NCBI GenBank assembly: GCA_900318555.1
Contig: ONKX01000005.1
Location: 1-64,000 of the forward strand
Length of the DNA stretch: 64,000 nt
Origin: an uncultured Prevotellaceae bacterium
Lineage (GTDB): Bacteria; Bacteroidota; Bacteroidia; Bacteroidales; Bacteroidaceae
Direction of reading: 5' to 3'
Shown piece by piece: positions 1 to 8,438 of this stretch (position 1 is the stretch's first letter; each line of letters opens with the position of its first letter). The position numbers were made by a program, and so were the translations under genes. Below the pieces are notes generated by a model that had not been told where the DNA came from, searched no databases, and worked only from the letters and a program-made list of their open reading frames with translations.

Positions 1-132
1 TCCTGCAGCAGTATTGTAGGATTCCATTTTCGCTTCATATTTTCTCAGCACTTCTTTCACATTATCGGGAATCTGTGCCATCGCGTTTGTAGCCATCACA
101 GCGACTACCACCATCAGCAAAATCTTTTTCAT
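1..132 (-). CDS. Secreted protein, N-terminal 44 residues only (runs off the left edge)
   Basis: Read on the minus strand from ATG at 130-132, the frame stays open to the window edge. It starts MKKILLMVVVAVMATNAMAQ, a clear Sec signal peptide with a signal peptidase I site (AMA|Q), followed by a charged segment. A promoter fits at 209-240, giving a leader of about 70 nt. The visible part is too short for a family assignment; small periplasmic or outer-membrane lipoprotein-carrier-like proteins often start this way, but that is only a guess. Confidence 0.75.
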   Translation of the reverse strand, partial: MKKILLMVVVAVMATNAMAQIPDNVKEVLRKYEAKMESYNTAAG

Positions 133-208
133 ATTTTCTTTTTAATTGTTACTATTCTTCAGTGCACACGGGGGTGCTGTCAAATTCCATGATTTGAGTT
201 TCACGGGG

Positions 209-240
209 CAAAGATAGGAAAAATCTCTGAAAGTACCAAA
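209..240 (-). promoter_or_regulatory. Promoter for the secreted protein at the left edge
   Basis: On the minus strand a TATCTTTG -7 box (209-216) follows a TTTG -33 box (237-240) after 20 bases, matching the Bacteroidetes housekeeping promoter pattern TTTG-N19-TAnnTTTG. Confidence 0.6.
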
Positions 241-286
241 TTATTAGAGCCTTTTTGAAAGAAAAGCTGTCCAAGAGATCACTCGG

Positions 287-1867
287 TCATTTCCGGGCGT
301 TTTCGGTCTCATCGCGCTTGGCGCGGTAGTAGCGGTCGACAAAGTCGATCTGCTCGCGGTTGGGCACCGTGATGAGCGAGGCGCCGTTGGAGAACTGCAT
401 GGTGGTGGGTTTCGTGTCGTTGAACGTAGGCCAGTAAGGCAGTCCCTTACCATTGGGGTTCAGTGTCTTGGCGAAATTCACCCAGTATTGCTGGAGGATT
501 TCGGCGACGGCAGCCTCAGCAGGATATTTGTCAGCCTGTGTCAGAAAATGGCCGTTCAGATACATGATATCGTCGGCATGGGCCACACCGCGACGACGGC
601 GGTCCTGCGAGAAACTCATCTTGGAAGGCTGAGCGAGATAGGCCGCATAGACCGGGCTCTTGCCCGTCTTAGACTGCAGGCTTACCCAGGCAAACGACGG
701 CCACGCAAAACCCATATCGCGGAAAGCATCGCCAAAGCCGTGCCACGCCTCGTCGTCAGTATTGCCGGGATAGACGCGCAGTGCCTCGTCGGCCCAGTCG
801 CCGAAGATGCCCTTGACGGTCTTCTGGTAGTTCTCGACGGTGATGTCGCGGGGTGCAAAGAGGGCACCCTCGTCGCTGTTGGTCATCACAATGACGGGCA
901 CATCATTGTATTCGCCGCGCTCGTAGAGACGGTACTGGTCGTCGCAGATGACGTAGCCGTCGACACACGGCCAGAAGCCCGCAAAGCCCACATTACCGTC
1001 GCACAGCGCCATAGCATCCATCTTGCGCAACTGCCTGAGGTTCTTTTTCTTCAGGTGCTTCTGGAAGGCCAATCCCTGCGCTTCGGCACCTTTCTGCGAG
1101 GCGTCGAGACCCAGCGAACGCGGTTGGTCAGTCCAAGGTGCAAACGAACCACCGCTATGGCTGATGCACGCACGGAAGAGGCCCTTGGCCAACGGCGAGC
1201 CACACAGCATGCTACAACTGATGGCACCGGCCGATTCACCGAAGATGGTAACCTTCGACGGGTCGCCGCCGAAATTACGGATGTTACGCTGTACCCACTG
1301 CAGGGCATATATCTGGTCGAGCAGTCCATAGTTGCCGGAATGTCCGTCGGGCGATTCCTTCGTCAGTTCCGGATGGGCCATGAAACCCAGGGCACCCGTA
1401 CGGTATTCGATGCTGACAATGACGACGCCACGCATGGCCAGATGGCTCCACAGGTCGCCGCCATACCATTCCGTCTGGAATCCGCCACCGTGAATCCACA
1501 CCATCACCGGCAGCATGTCATTGGTGCTCTTGGCAGGTGTGGCAATGCCCAGATAGAGGCAGTCCTCACTCATCATGTCGGCCGTACGACCCTCACGCGT
1601 AGGTTGTGGGGGCAGCGGTCCGAACTTGTCGCACACACGGACACCCTCCCACGCCTTGGCGGGCTGCGGGGCACGCCAGCGCAGGTCGCCGACAGGTGGT
1701 GCGGCATACGGAATGGCTTTATACACTGCGAGCGAACCTTCGAGTACACCCTGTACGTCGCCCGTTTCCACATGGGTCTTCAGGAGCGGTTGCCCCTGTA
1801 CGTCCGCTGCCGTCATCGTCAGGCACATCAGCGCCATGAGCAGCAAGGAAAAAACAGTCTTCTTCAT
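287..1867 (-). CDS. Secreted type-B carboxylesterase
   Basis: This is a 526-residue alpha/beta-hydrolase of the carboxylesterase type B family, expected to hydrolyse ester bonds of small or carbohydrate-linked substrates outside the cytoplasm. A Sec signal peptide covers about residues 1-21. The oxyanion-hole motif HGGG is at 126-129, the nucleophile elbow GESAG at 210-214 (Ser212), a likely acidic residue in SDEG (Glu333) and the catalytic His in GVAHADD (His430), so the triad looks intact. It starts 27 bases after the ABC transporter gene on the same strand and is probably co-transcribed with it. The exact substrate cannot be read from sequence. Confidence 0.9.
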   Translation of the reverse strand: MKKTVFSLLLMALMCLTMTAADVQGQPLLKTHVETGDVQGVLEGSLAVYKAIPYAAPPVGDLRWRAPQPAKAWEGVRVCDKFGPLPPQPTREGRTADMMSEDCLYLGIATPAKSTNDMLPVMVWIHGGGFQTEWYGGDLWSHLAMRGVVIVSIEYRTGALGFMAHPELTKESPDGHSGNYGLLDQIYALQWVQRNIRNFGGDPSKVTIFGESAGAISCSMLCGSPLAKGLFRACISHSGGSFAPWTDQPRSLGLDASQKGAEAQGLAFQKHLKKKNLRQLRKMDAMALCDGNVGFAGFWPCVDGYVICDDQYRLYERGEYNDVPVIVMTNSDEGALFAPRDITVENYQKTVKGIFGDWADEALRVYPGNTDDEAWHGFGDAFRDMGFAWPSFAWVSLQSKTGKSPVYAAYLAQPSKMSFSQDRRRRGVAHADDIMYLNGHFLTQADKYPAEAAVAEILQQYWVNFAKTLNPNGKGLPYWPTFNDTKPTTMQFSNGASLITVPNREQIDFVDRYYRAKRDETENARK

Positions 1868-1894
1868 AGTGATATTGTTATGAGTTATAGTGAA

Positions 1895-3730
1895 TCATTG
1901 TTTGATGGTCTGGGCTATCTTGTCGGCATTCATGCTTCGGGCACTGGCGTCGAAGATGTCCTTATACACCCCACCCTGTTGGTAGACCTCCGAGGGCGTA
2001 CCCGCCTGCACCACACGGCCTTGCTGGAGGACGTAGATGTAGTCGGCATCAATAATCTGACCGATGTTGTGGGAGATGATGATGACCGTACGGCCCTGCT
2101 TGATGGCGTCGATGCTGGACTTGATCTGTTCGGTGGCAATGGCGTCGAGCGAGGCCGTGGGTTCGTCGAGGAAGATGATGGGCGGGTTCTTGATGAACAT
2201 ACGGGCAATGGCCACGCGCTGCTGCTGACCGCCGCTGAGCTGCAGGGCGGCAGTGTCGAAACCGTGCGGCAACTGCATGATCTGATCGTAGACGGAGGCT
2301 TTCTTTGCGGCCTCAACGACCTGTTCGTGGGTAGCCTCGGGGAAACCGTACTTGATATTCTCCTCGATGGTGCCGTCGAAGATATGGTTCTTCTGCAGCA
2401 CCAGTCCGATGTTGTCGCGCATCCACTGGGTGTCCCATTCGCGAAGTTCGACGCCGTCGAGCTTGATGGAGCCCCGTTGCGGTTCGTAGAACTTGTCCAA
2501 CAAGTTGACAATGGTGCTCTTGCCCGCACCGCTTAGCCCCACGAGAGCGGTAATCTTACCCGGCTCAATGTGCATCGACACGTCAAACAGCGCTTGCGTG
2601 CCGTTTGAGTAGGTGAAATCGACGCCGCTTAGTTCAAAGTCACCGTGCACTTCGGCGGGCTTATGTCCGCCTGTGGGTTCCACCTCGTGGTCAGCATCCA
2701 GAATACCAAAGAAACCCTCGGCATAGATGAGCGCATCGTTCATGTCGTCGTAGATGCGGTGCAGCTGCCTGATGGGCGCGCTGACGTTGGCAAAGAGCAT
2801 TACGTGGTACATAATCTTACCGATGGTCATGCCCGGATAGTCTATCAGCACGAGGTAGGCCGTCAGGATAATAATGAGTACGGTACCAATCTGTTCGAGG
2901 AAACTCTTCAGGCCGTTATAAAAATAGCTCTTCTTGCGTGTGTCGAGCTGCAGACCCGTCATGTTGCGCTGGATGGCGGCCTGACGCTCGGCCTCGATTT
3001 GTTCGCGGTTGAACGACTTGATGACGGTGATGCTCTCGATGATGTTCAGGATGCCCTGCGACACAGCCTGATGACCGCCGAAGATGTTGCGTCGCCCACC
3101 CTTCATGCGGCACGCCTGGATGTATGTCACCCAGAAATAGACGGGAACGATAAACAGCGCGACGAGACCCACATAGACGTTCGCCATGAACATCAGTATC
3201 AAGGCGAGAATGGCACTCGTAAACAACGGCAATATCTCGATGAAGAAGTTGTTCACCGTGTTCGACAGCGACATGATTCCCCGGTCGATGCGCGACTGCA
3301 GCTTGCCCGTCTCGTTGCCCTCGCCGGTGAAGAATGCCAGGCGGAACGACAGGATGCGGTCGACCACCTTCAGCGACAGGTCGCGGCTGACGAGGATGCG
3401 CAGCTGTTCGCCGTAGTAGCGTTGGAAGAACGTAACCACCAGGGCCACAAACTCCTTGCCCAGCAGCACGATGGTGATGATGGTCAGTATCTTCACCGCG
3501 TCGCCCCACTGGAAACCGCCCTCCGTCTGTATCAGCGCATTGATGGCATCTACGGCCTTGTCGAGCACTACGGCATTCACCTGTGCCATCAGCGACCCGA
3601 CGAGTGTCAGCACCAGTGTCAGCGTGATGAGCCACCTGTAGGGCAGCACAAAGGGCAGGATATTCTTCAGCAGCGACCAAATGGTCATCCGCCCCGCATG
3701 TTCGGTTTGTTGTCTTACGTTAGCGTCCAT
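1895..3730 (-). CDS. ABC transporter, fused permease and ATPase (exporter type)
   Basis: This 611-residue half-transporter has an N-terminal six-helix membrane domain (about 30-320) and a C-terminal nucleotide-binding domain with Walker A GLSGAGKST (398-406), signature LSGGQ (498-502) and Walker B IIFLDEP (518-524). It belongs to the MsbA/multidrug exporter type and should work as a homodimer or with a partner exporting lipid-like or hydrophobic compounds. A TACCTTTG box at 3736-3743 lies only 5 bases upstream of the ATG, so transcripts may be leaderless or translation may begin at the in-frame ATG at 3688 (MTIWSLL). The secreted esterase follows in the likely operon. Substrate unknown. Confidence 0.9.
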   Translation of the reverse strand: MDANVRQQTEHAGRMTIWSLLKNILPFVLPYRWLITLTLVLTLVGSLMAQVNAVVLDKAVDAINALIQTEGGFQWGDAVKILTIITIVLLGKEFVALVVTFFQRYYGEQLRILVSRDLSLKVVDRILSFRLAFFTGEGNETGKLQSRIDRGIMSLSNTVNNFFIEILPLFTSAILALILMFMANVYVGLVALFIVPVYFWVTYIQACRMKGGRRNIFGGHQAVSQGILNIIESITVIKSFNREQIEAERQAAIQRNMTGLQLDTRKKSYFYNGLKSFLEQIGTVLIIILTAYLVLIDYPGMTIGKIMYHVMLFANVSAPIRQLHRIYDDMNDALIYAEGFFGILDADHEVEPTGGHKPAEVHGDFELSGVDFTYSNGTQALFDVSMHIEPGKITALVGLSGAGKSTIVNLLDKFYEPQRGSIKLDGVELREWDTQWMRDNIGLVLQKNHIFDGTIEENIKYGFPEATHEQVVEAAKKASVYDQIMQLPHGFDTAALQLSGGQQQRVAIARMFIKNPPIIFLDEPTASLDAIATEQIKSSIDAIKQGRTVIIISHNIGQIIDADYIYVLQQGRVVQAGTPSEVYQQGGVYKDIFDASARSMNADKIAQTIKQ

Positions 3731-3735
3731 GTGGG

Positions 3736-3743
3736 CAAAGGTA
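3736..3743 (-). promoter_or_regulatory. -7 box abutting the ABC transporter start
   Basis: TACCTTTG on the minus strand ends 5 bases before the ATG at 3730. A start site 5-8 bases downstream of the box would fall at or inside the start codon, which raises the question of leaderless translation or a downstream start. Confidence 0.5.
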
Positions 3744-3782
3744 GAAATAAATTCTGAAAAAACAAAGAAATCATATCTTTTA

Positions 3783-3814
3783 TTTGTTTTTTTTCAAAAA
3801 TAAGTGTACCTTTG
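3783..3814 (+). promoter_or_regulatory. Promoter of the thiamine-uptake operon
   Basis: A TTTG (3783-3786) is followed after 20 bases by TACCTTTG (3807-3814). Transcription should begin around 3821, exactly at the 5' edge of the TPP riboswitch. Confidence 0.7.
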
Positions 3815-3821
3815 CACCCGC

Positions 3822-3910
3822 AATCAAGGGGTGCTCACGGGTGTGGGCTGAGATGATACCCTCGGAACCTGATACGGACAATGCCGACGCAGGGATGATG
3901 AGTAACACTG
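3822..3910 (+). ncRNA. TPP (THI-element) riboswitch
   Basis: The leader carries the conserved THI-box blocks in order: GGGGTGC near 3828, GGCTGAGATGATACCC around 3846-3861, GAACCTGATACGG around 3865, and the closing AATGCCGACGCAGGGA at 3880-3895. These are the pyrimidine- and pyrophosphate-sensing helices of the thiamine pyrophosphate riboswitch. It lies between a good promoter and a TonB-dependent receptor followed by a PnuC-like permease, as expected for thiamine-repressed uptake. No clear terminator follows before the ATG at 3959, so control is more likely at translation initiation, but this is inferred. Confidence 0.93.
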
Positions 3911-3958
3911 AACAACCCCTTATTTAATGTATTAACAAATAAATAAGGTAAAAAGACA

Positions 3959-6382
3959 ATGAAGAAGTTTTTAGTGATGGCAGCATTTGTTGCGACAGTT
4001 GCAGCGAATGCACAAAACACAAAGGCACTGTATGACTCGACTGAGGTAGAGCATCTGCAAGAGGTAGTAGTGAAAGGCGTGCGGGCGCAAAAGAATGCAC
4101 CGTTTGCCGTAACAAACATCAAGAAGGCCGAGTTGGGCGTTTTTTCGAAAACAGGACAGGAACTGCCCTTCCTATTCTCGCAGTCGCCGGGTGTGATGGC
4201 ATGGGGCGAGAGCGGTCTGGGCATCGGTACGACACACATGCGCATTCGCGGTGCCGGCGACTCACGCATCAACGTGACGCTGGACGGCGTGCCCTTGAAT
4301 TCACCGGAAGACCAGTGCGTGTTCTGGGCCAACATGAACTCCTACGCATCGCTGCTGGGTTCCGCGCAGATACAGCGCGGCGTAGGTTCGTCAACCAATG
4401 GTGACGGAGCCTTCGGCGGAACGGTAGCACTGGCCAGTGCCACACCTTCACAGACGCCCACACTGGAACTGTCGGCATCGTATGGTTCGCTGAACACCTA
4501 CAACGTGGGCGGCAAGTTATCGACAGGACTACTATGGAACCACCTCATCCTGGATGGTGCCTACCACACCACAGGCACCGACGGCTATCTGCACGGCACC
4601 AGTGCCCGCAGCGGCTCATACTATGGTGGTCTGACCTATCTGGCGTCAGACAAACTGGTTGTCCGATACAAGAACATCGGCAACTTCGAGCGTACGGGTC
4701 AGGCATGGAATGGTGTGACGGCAGGTAACAACGACTATAGTCTGATGGACGGCTGTTACGACGACGGCTCTTGGACGTACAGCACAGCAACGGGTATCAA
4801 GAGCTACGACGACCTGCGTAGTGTCGGTTTGGGCAAATTTAACTCACTCTACGAGCGTCTGGTTACCGACGAGAACGGTCTTTTCGTTCGGGATGCTGAT
4901 GGCAACTATCAGACGGAACGCTATCAGTTTGCCGATGGCACGCTGTGGGACAAGACCACCGACAACTTCTGGCAGAATCACAACATCCTGTCTGCGGCTT
5001 GGGACATCAACGAGCACTGGTCCACTTCGGCCTCGCTGCACTATACCTACGGCTACGGCTACTATGAGGAGTTCCGCTACAAGAACAAACTGGCGAAATA
5101 CGGACTGGAGAACTTCATCGACAGCAATGGCAAGAAGCATAAGAAGATGGACTTTGTGCGTAAAAAAGGACTGGAACAGCACACCTATGGTCTCGTGTGG
5201 AATGCCAACTACAAGGACGACAGTTGGGACGTCATCGGCGGACTGTCCGTGCAGAACTACGACGGCTACCACTTCGGATATCTGACATACATCGAGAACA
5301 GCGAGCTGAGCAACCTGCTGCTTCAGGACGGCAGATACAAGTACTACGACTCGCCAGCCCACAAGCAGGACGGCAACATCTTCCTGAAGGCGGCCTATAA
5401 TATTAACAAGGAGTGGACAGTCTTTGCCGACGTGCAATACCGCCACGTAGGTTTCCAGACCAGCGGCTATAACGACAAGTATTATACCGACGACAATGGC
5501 GTCATCCACAAGCACATGCTCGACATTGACAAACACTACCACTTCTTCAATCCCAAGGCAGGATTCTCGTGGCATAGTGGTCCGCATCGCGTCTATGGTT
5601 CTGTGGCCATCAGCCATCGTGAACCGGAGCGTAACAATTTTACGGATAACGGCTCCTACCCTGCCCCCAATGCCGAGAAACTGACGGATTACGAGTTAGG
5701 ATACACGCTGAATGCCGACAATTGGCGCTTTGGCATCAATGGCTACTACATGAACTACACCGACCAGTTCGTACAGACGGGAGAGGTAACGGAAATTGGC
5801 GAGAACCTGACCACCAACATCAAGGACTCCTACCGTCTGGGCGTGGAATTGCAGGCAGGTGTTGATGTGACCAATTGGCTCACCATCGAGGGTAACGCAG
5901 CCTTTAGCAAGAACCGCATCAAGGATTTCGATGAGAAGGTGCAGGTGGACTGGGGCGACTTCGAGACCATCCATTACGACAATTCGACGTTGGCATTCTC
6001 GCCATCGACACTGCTCAACGGTTTCGTTAACTTCCACTGGCGAGGTATCCAGGCCACGTGGCACACCAACTTCGTTTCGCGCCAGTATCTTGACAACACC
6101 GAGTGCAAGGACCGCTCGCTGCCGTCGTTCAGCGTTTCGAACGTAAACATCAGCTATACGCTGAAAAGTTCAACGTTCAATGTTCAACGTTCAACGTTCT
6201 TCAAGGAGGCTGTCGTCGGACTGTCGCTGAACAACGTCTTCGACCGTCACTATGTCGCAGGCGGCTGGGTTTACTCGGCTATCCTCAGCGGTTCACACCC
6301 CAACGACAACCGCTACTACCAGATTGGATACATGCCGTCAGCCGGCTTCACCATGATGGGCAACATTACGCTTCGCTTTTGA
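3959..6382 (+). CDS. TonB-dependent outer-membrane receptor, probably for thiamine
   Basis: This 807-residue receptor has a signal peptide (MKKFLVMAAFVATVAANAQ), a plug domain with a TonB-box-like EVVVKGVR segment and the typical RIRGAG / VTLDGVPLN plug motifs, then a long aromatic-rich beta-barrel ending in Phe. The TPP riboswitch directly upstream and the PnuC-type permease directly downstream identify thiamine or a derivative as the likely substrate. Near residues 737-748 the barrel contains an in-frame array of the heptamer GTTCAAC (6168-6200). The stop codon lies inside a second heptamer array (TGACCTT-like) that fills the spacer to the next gene. Confidence 0.88.
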   Translation: MKKFLVMAAFVATVAANAQNTKALYDSTEVEHLQEVVVKGVRAQKNAPFAVTNIKKAELGVFSKTGQELPFLFSQSPGVMAWGESGLGIGTTHMRIRGAGDSRINVTLDGVPLNSPEDQCVFWANMNSYASLLGSAQIQRGVGSSTNGDGAFGGTVALASATPSQTPTLELSASYGSLNTYNVGGKLSTGLLWNHLILDGAYHTTGTDGYLHGTSARSGSYYGGLTYLASDKLVVRYKNIGNFERTGQAWNGVTAGNNDYSLMDGCYDDGSWTYSTATGIKSYDDLRSVGLGKFNSLYERLVTDENGLFVRDADGNYQTERYQFADGTLWDKTTDNFWQNHNILSAAWDINEHWSTSASLHYTYGYGYYEEFRYKNKLAKYGLENFIDSNGKKHKKMDFVRKKGLEQHTYGLVWNANYKDDSWDVIGGLSVQNYDGYHFGYLTYIENSELSNLLLQDGRYKYYDSPAHKQDGNIFLKAAYNINKEWTVFADVQYRHVGFQTSGYNDKYYTDDNGVIHKHMLDIDKHYHFFNPKAGFSWHSGPHRVYGSVAISHREPERNNFTDNGSYPAPNAEKLTDYELGYTLNADNWRFGINGYYMNYTDQFVQTGEVTEIGENLTTNIKDSYRLGVELQAGVDVTNWLTIEGNAAFSKNRIKDFDEKVQVDWGDFETIHYDNSTLAFSPSTLLNGFVNFHWRGIQATWHTNFVSRQYLDNTECKDRSLPSFSVSNVNISYTLKSSTFNVQRSTFFKEAVVGLSLNNVFDRHYVAGGWVYSAILSGSHPNDNRYYQIGYMPSAGFTMMGNITLRF
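6168..6200 (+). repeat. Heptamer array GTTCAAC inside the receptor gene
   Basis: Four to five tandem copies of GTTCAAC, with single-base variation, lie in frame and encode a Ser/Thr/Phe/Asn-rich stretch (STFNVQRSTF) in the barrel region. Period 7; no stop in the gene frame. Confidence 0.85.
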
Positions 6383-6416
6383 CCTTTGACTTTTGACCTT
6401 CGACCTTTGACTTTTA
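6380..6416 (+). repeat. Heptamer array TGACCTT/TGACTTT between receptor and permease genes
   Basis: About five copies of a TGACYTT heptamer begin at the receptor stop codon and run to 6 bases before the permease ATG. Because the period is 7, a TGA appears in every reading frame. Confidence 0.8.
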
Positions 6417-6422
6417 AACATT

Positions 6423-7025
6423 ATGGCAGATTTCTTGCAATCTCACTGGCTCGACCTCTTTACCACGATACTCGGACTGATATATATCTGGCTCGAGTAT
6501 CGTGCTCATATCGCCCTGTGGGTGGTAGGCGTCGTGATGCCGGCATTGGATGTCTGGCTATACTGGAGTCACGGACTCTACGGCGACGCGGGCATGGCGT
6601 GCTACTATACCTTTGCAGCAGTTTACGGCTTCTATGTGTGGAAGTTTAAGAAGACGCGCAAGAAACACGAATCGCTACCCATCATCTTCATGCCGCGCGA
6701 CAAGTACCTGCCCGCCATTGTGTTCTTCCTTGCGGCATGGGGAGCCACCTATTACGTCTTAGTGACGTGGACCAATTCTACCGTACCCGTGCTCGACTCG
6801 TTCACCAACGCCCTCTCGATAGTCGCCCTCTGGGCACTGGCACGGAAATTCGTCGAGCAATGGCTGTTTTGGATTGTCGTCGATGCGGTGTGCTGTGGGC
6901 TTTACATCAATAAAGGCATTCCCTTCAAGGCACTGCTCTACGGTCTTTATGTCGCCATCGCCATTGCCGGTTATTACAAGTGGAAGTCGCAGGCGAAAAC
7001 CGTCAAGCGAGATCAAAAAAAGTAG
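6423..7025 (+). CDS. pnuT: PnuC-family permease, probable thiamine transporter PnuT
   Basis: This 200-residue protein has about seven hydrophobic segments and the small size of the PnuC vitamin facilitator family. Family members take up nicotinamide riboside, riboflavin or thiamine by facilitated diffusion, with phosphorylation trapping the substrate inside. The short spacing to the riboswitch-controlled receptor gene makes thiamine the likely substrate, and hence the PnuT subgroup; the assignment rests on context more than on residues. No thiamine pyrophosphokinase gene follows here, although such operons often include one. The C-terminus is basic, consistent with positive-inside topology. 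Confidence 0.82.
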   Translation: MADFLQSHWLDLFTTILGLIYIWLEYRAHIALWVVGVVMPALDVWLYWSHGLYGDAGMACYYTFAAVYGFYVWKFKKTRKKHESLPIIFMPRDKYLPAIVFFLAAWGATYYVLVTWTNSTVPVLDSFTNALSIVALWALARKFVEQWLFWIVVDAVCCGLYINKGIPFKALLYGLYVAIAIAGYYKWKSQAKTVKRDQKK

Positions 7026-7043
7026 AAAATATTTTGTATTTTC

Positions 7044-7144
7044 CTCACTTATTCGTACCATTTCGCTTCGCGAGAAGGCACTTTCGCTCGAAAGAACAAA
7101 GAAAAACATGTTTTCCTTTGGTTCTTTGCTCACTTATTCGTACC
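7044..7144 (+). repeat. Promoter module, copy A (flanked by 16-bp direct repeats)
   Basis: The 16-mer CTCACTTATTCGTACC occurs at 7044-7059 and 7129-7144 and brackets a GAAGGCACTTTC near-palindrome next to CGAAAG. The same arrangement, with nearly the same spacing (85 versus 83 bases), occurs on the opposite strand at 30355-30453. The downstream 16-mer runs into a TACCTTTG -7 box (7141-7148) that drives the phosphatase-like genes. Confidence 0.8.
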
Positions 7145-7148
7145 TTTG
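7117..7148 (+). promoter_or_regulatory. Promoter of the histidine-phosphatase gene pair
   Basis: TTTG (7117-7120), 20 bases, TACCTTTG (7141-7148). The predicted start near 7155 gives a leader of about 20 nt to the ATG at 7175. Confidence 0.65.
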
Positions 7149-7174
7149 TCGTCAGAAAATAATGAATAACAGTT

Positions 7175-8434
7175 ATGAAATCTGACAACCACCTACGAAT
7201 GAGATGTTTGTTGGCCGTTTTGGCTGTGCTTGTCTCTGTCACCATACAAGGACAGAGGGAGACGCCTGTGCCTGAAGGCAAACAACCGTTTTACGTCAAT
7301 CACTATGGCTGTGCCACAGGCCATTATCTGTTGAATCCCAAGGATTACGAGGGGCCGTACACCATCTTTGCCAAAGCCGACAAACAAGGCAAGCTAACCA
7401 AGCTGGGACGCGACATTCTAGGTCGCATAGAACTCCTGTATCAAGAGGCTAAAGGCCGCGAGGGGGAGATGACTGCCGAGGGCGGCAAGATGATGCGCTC
7501 ACAGGTGCAACAGCTCGTCATGCAGTTTCCGACGATGTTCACTCCCAACACCTATGTCGACATCCGTAGCATCATGCAGAACCACTGCATCCAGATGGCC
7601 AACGAGGTAGGTGTGGAGATGGCCCGTCACTTCCGTTCCGACCGTATCAGCGTGAAGGCGTCGCACAAAAACCAACCCTGGCTCAACGCACAGGACAAAG
7701 ACCTCCTTGCCGAGCGTGAAGACTCGCTGACGAAGGAGCGCTACAACCGCTTCACCATCCTCAACAGCGGGGCAGGCCGTCTGATGCGCGTGTTGTTCAA
7801 CGACCAGAACTACGTCGTTGCCAACATCAACGCACCGGCACTGAGTCAGCAACTCTACATCCTCTCGCAGAATATCCACCAGACAGAACTCGGCAAGACG
7901 ATGACCCTCGACGACCTCTTCGAAGCCGACGAGATGCAACGCCACCTGCGCCGACAGAATGCCTGGAACTACATCTGCTATGGCAACTGCACGCTCAACG
8001 GCGGTCATCAGCCCTACATCCAGCGTGAACCGCTGTGGAACATGATGCACATGGGCGACAGCATTATGAAGAACGACTACCCCGTGTTCAACCTGCGCTA
8101 CACCAATCAGGGCGTATTGCTCGCCATGGCCAGTCTCATGGAGCTCGACAATTGCGGCGTGGCCACCGCCAACCTCGACAGTCTTGAAACTCTCGGATGG
8201 CTCGACAACAACATCGCACCGCCGGGCGGCAGCATCATGATGATCCACTACCGCCGCGACAAGAACGACGACGACCCACTCATCAAGGTTATATTCAACG
8301 GCCACGAAGCCCGTCTGCCCTTCAAGAGCGACTGTGCACCCTACTACCACTGGAACGATGTGAAGCGCTACTACCTGCGCAAGCTCTACCGCTATGAGAA
8401 AGCCCGCCAAGATGAACTCGAAAAAAAACGATAA
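7175..8434 (+). CDS. Histidine-phosphatase-family protein with a destroyed active site (probable pseudoenzyme)
   Basis: This 419-residue secreted protein aligns along its whole length with the next gene, a clade-2 histidine phosphatase. Where the neighbour has the catalytic HYG-RHGSR, this one has HYG-CATGH (residues 46-50), so the phosphohistidine residue is replaced by Ala. The neighbour's GHET acid/base motif is here YTNQ (309-312). Flanking landmarks (NGGxQPY, HEARLP, APYYxW) remain conserved and the frame is intact, so the fold is probably kept without catalysis; a binding role is inferred. An in-frame ATG at 7199 would give a shorter signal peptide and is a plausible alternative start. 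Confidence 0.82.
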   Translation: MKSDNHLRMRCLLAVLAVLVSVTIQGQRETPVPEGKQPFYVNHYGCATGHYLLNPKDYEGPYTIFAKADKQGKLTKLGRDILGRIELLYQEAKGREGEMTAEGGKMMRSQVQQLVMQFPTMFTPNTYVDIRSIMQNHCIQMANEVGVEMARHFRSDRISVKASHKNQPWLNAQDKDLLAEREDSLTKERYNRFTILNSGAGRLMRVLFNDQNYVVANINAPALSQQLYILSQNIHQTELGKTMTLDDLFEADEMQRHLRRQNAWNYICYGNCTLNGGHQPYIQREPLWNMMHMGDSIMKNDYPVFNLRYTNQGVLLAMASLMELDNCGVATANLDSLETLGWLDNNIAPPGGSIMMIHYRRDKNDDDPLIKVIFNGHEARLPFKSDCAPYYHWNDVKRYYLRKLYRYEKARQDELEKKR

Positions 8435-8438
8435 CGCT

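Noticed and set aside
488..2536. A 682-residue open frame on the plus strand
   Set aside because: It lies antisense to the esterase and ABC transporter genes, has no recognisable motif or signal peptide, and its openness follows from the codon bias of the real genes.
2645..3757. A 370-residue open frame on the plus strand
   Set aside because: Antisense to the ABC transporter, rich in His/Gln/Asp from reversed codons, and it runs into the promoter region.
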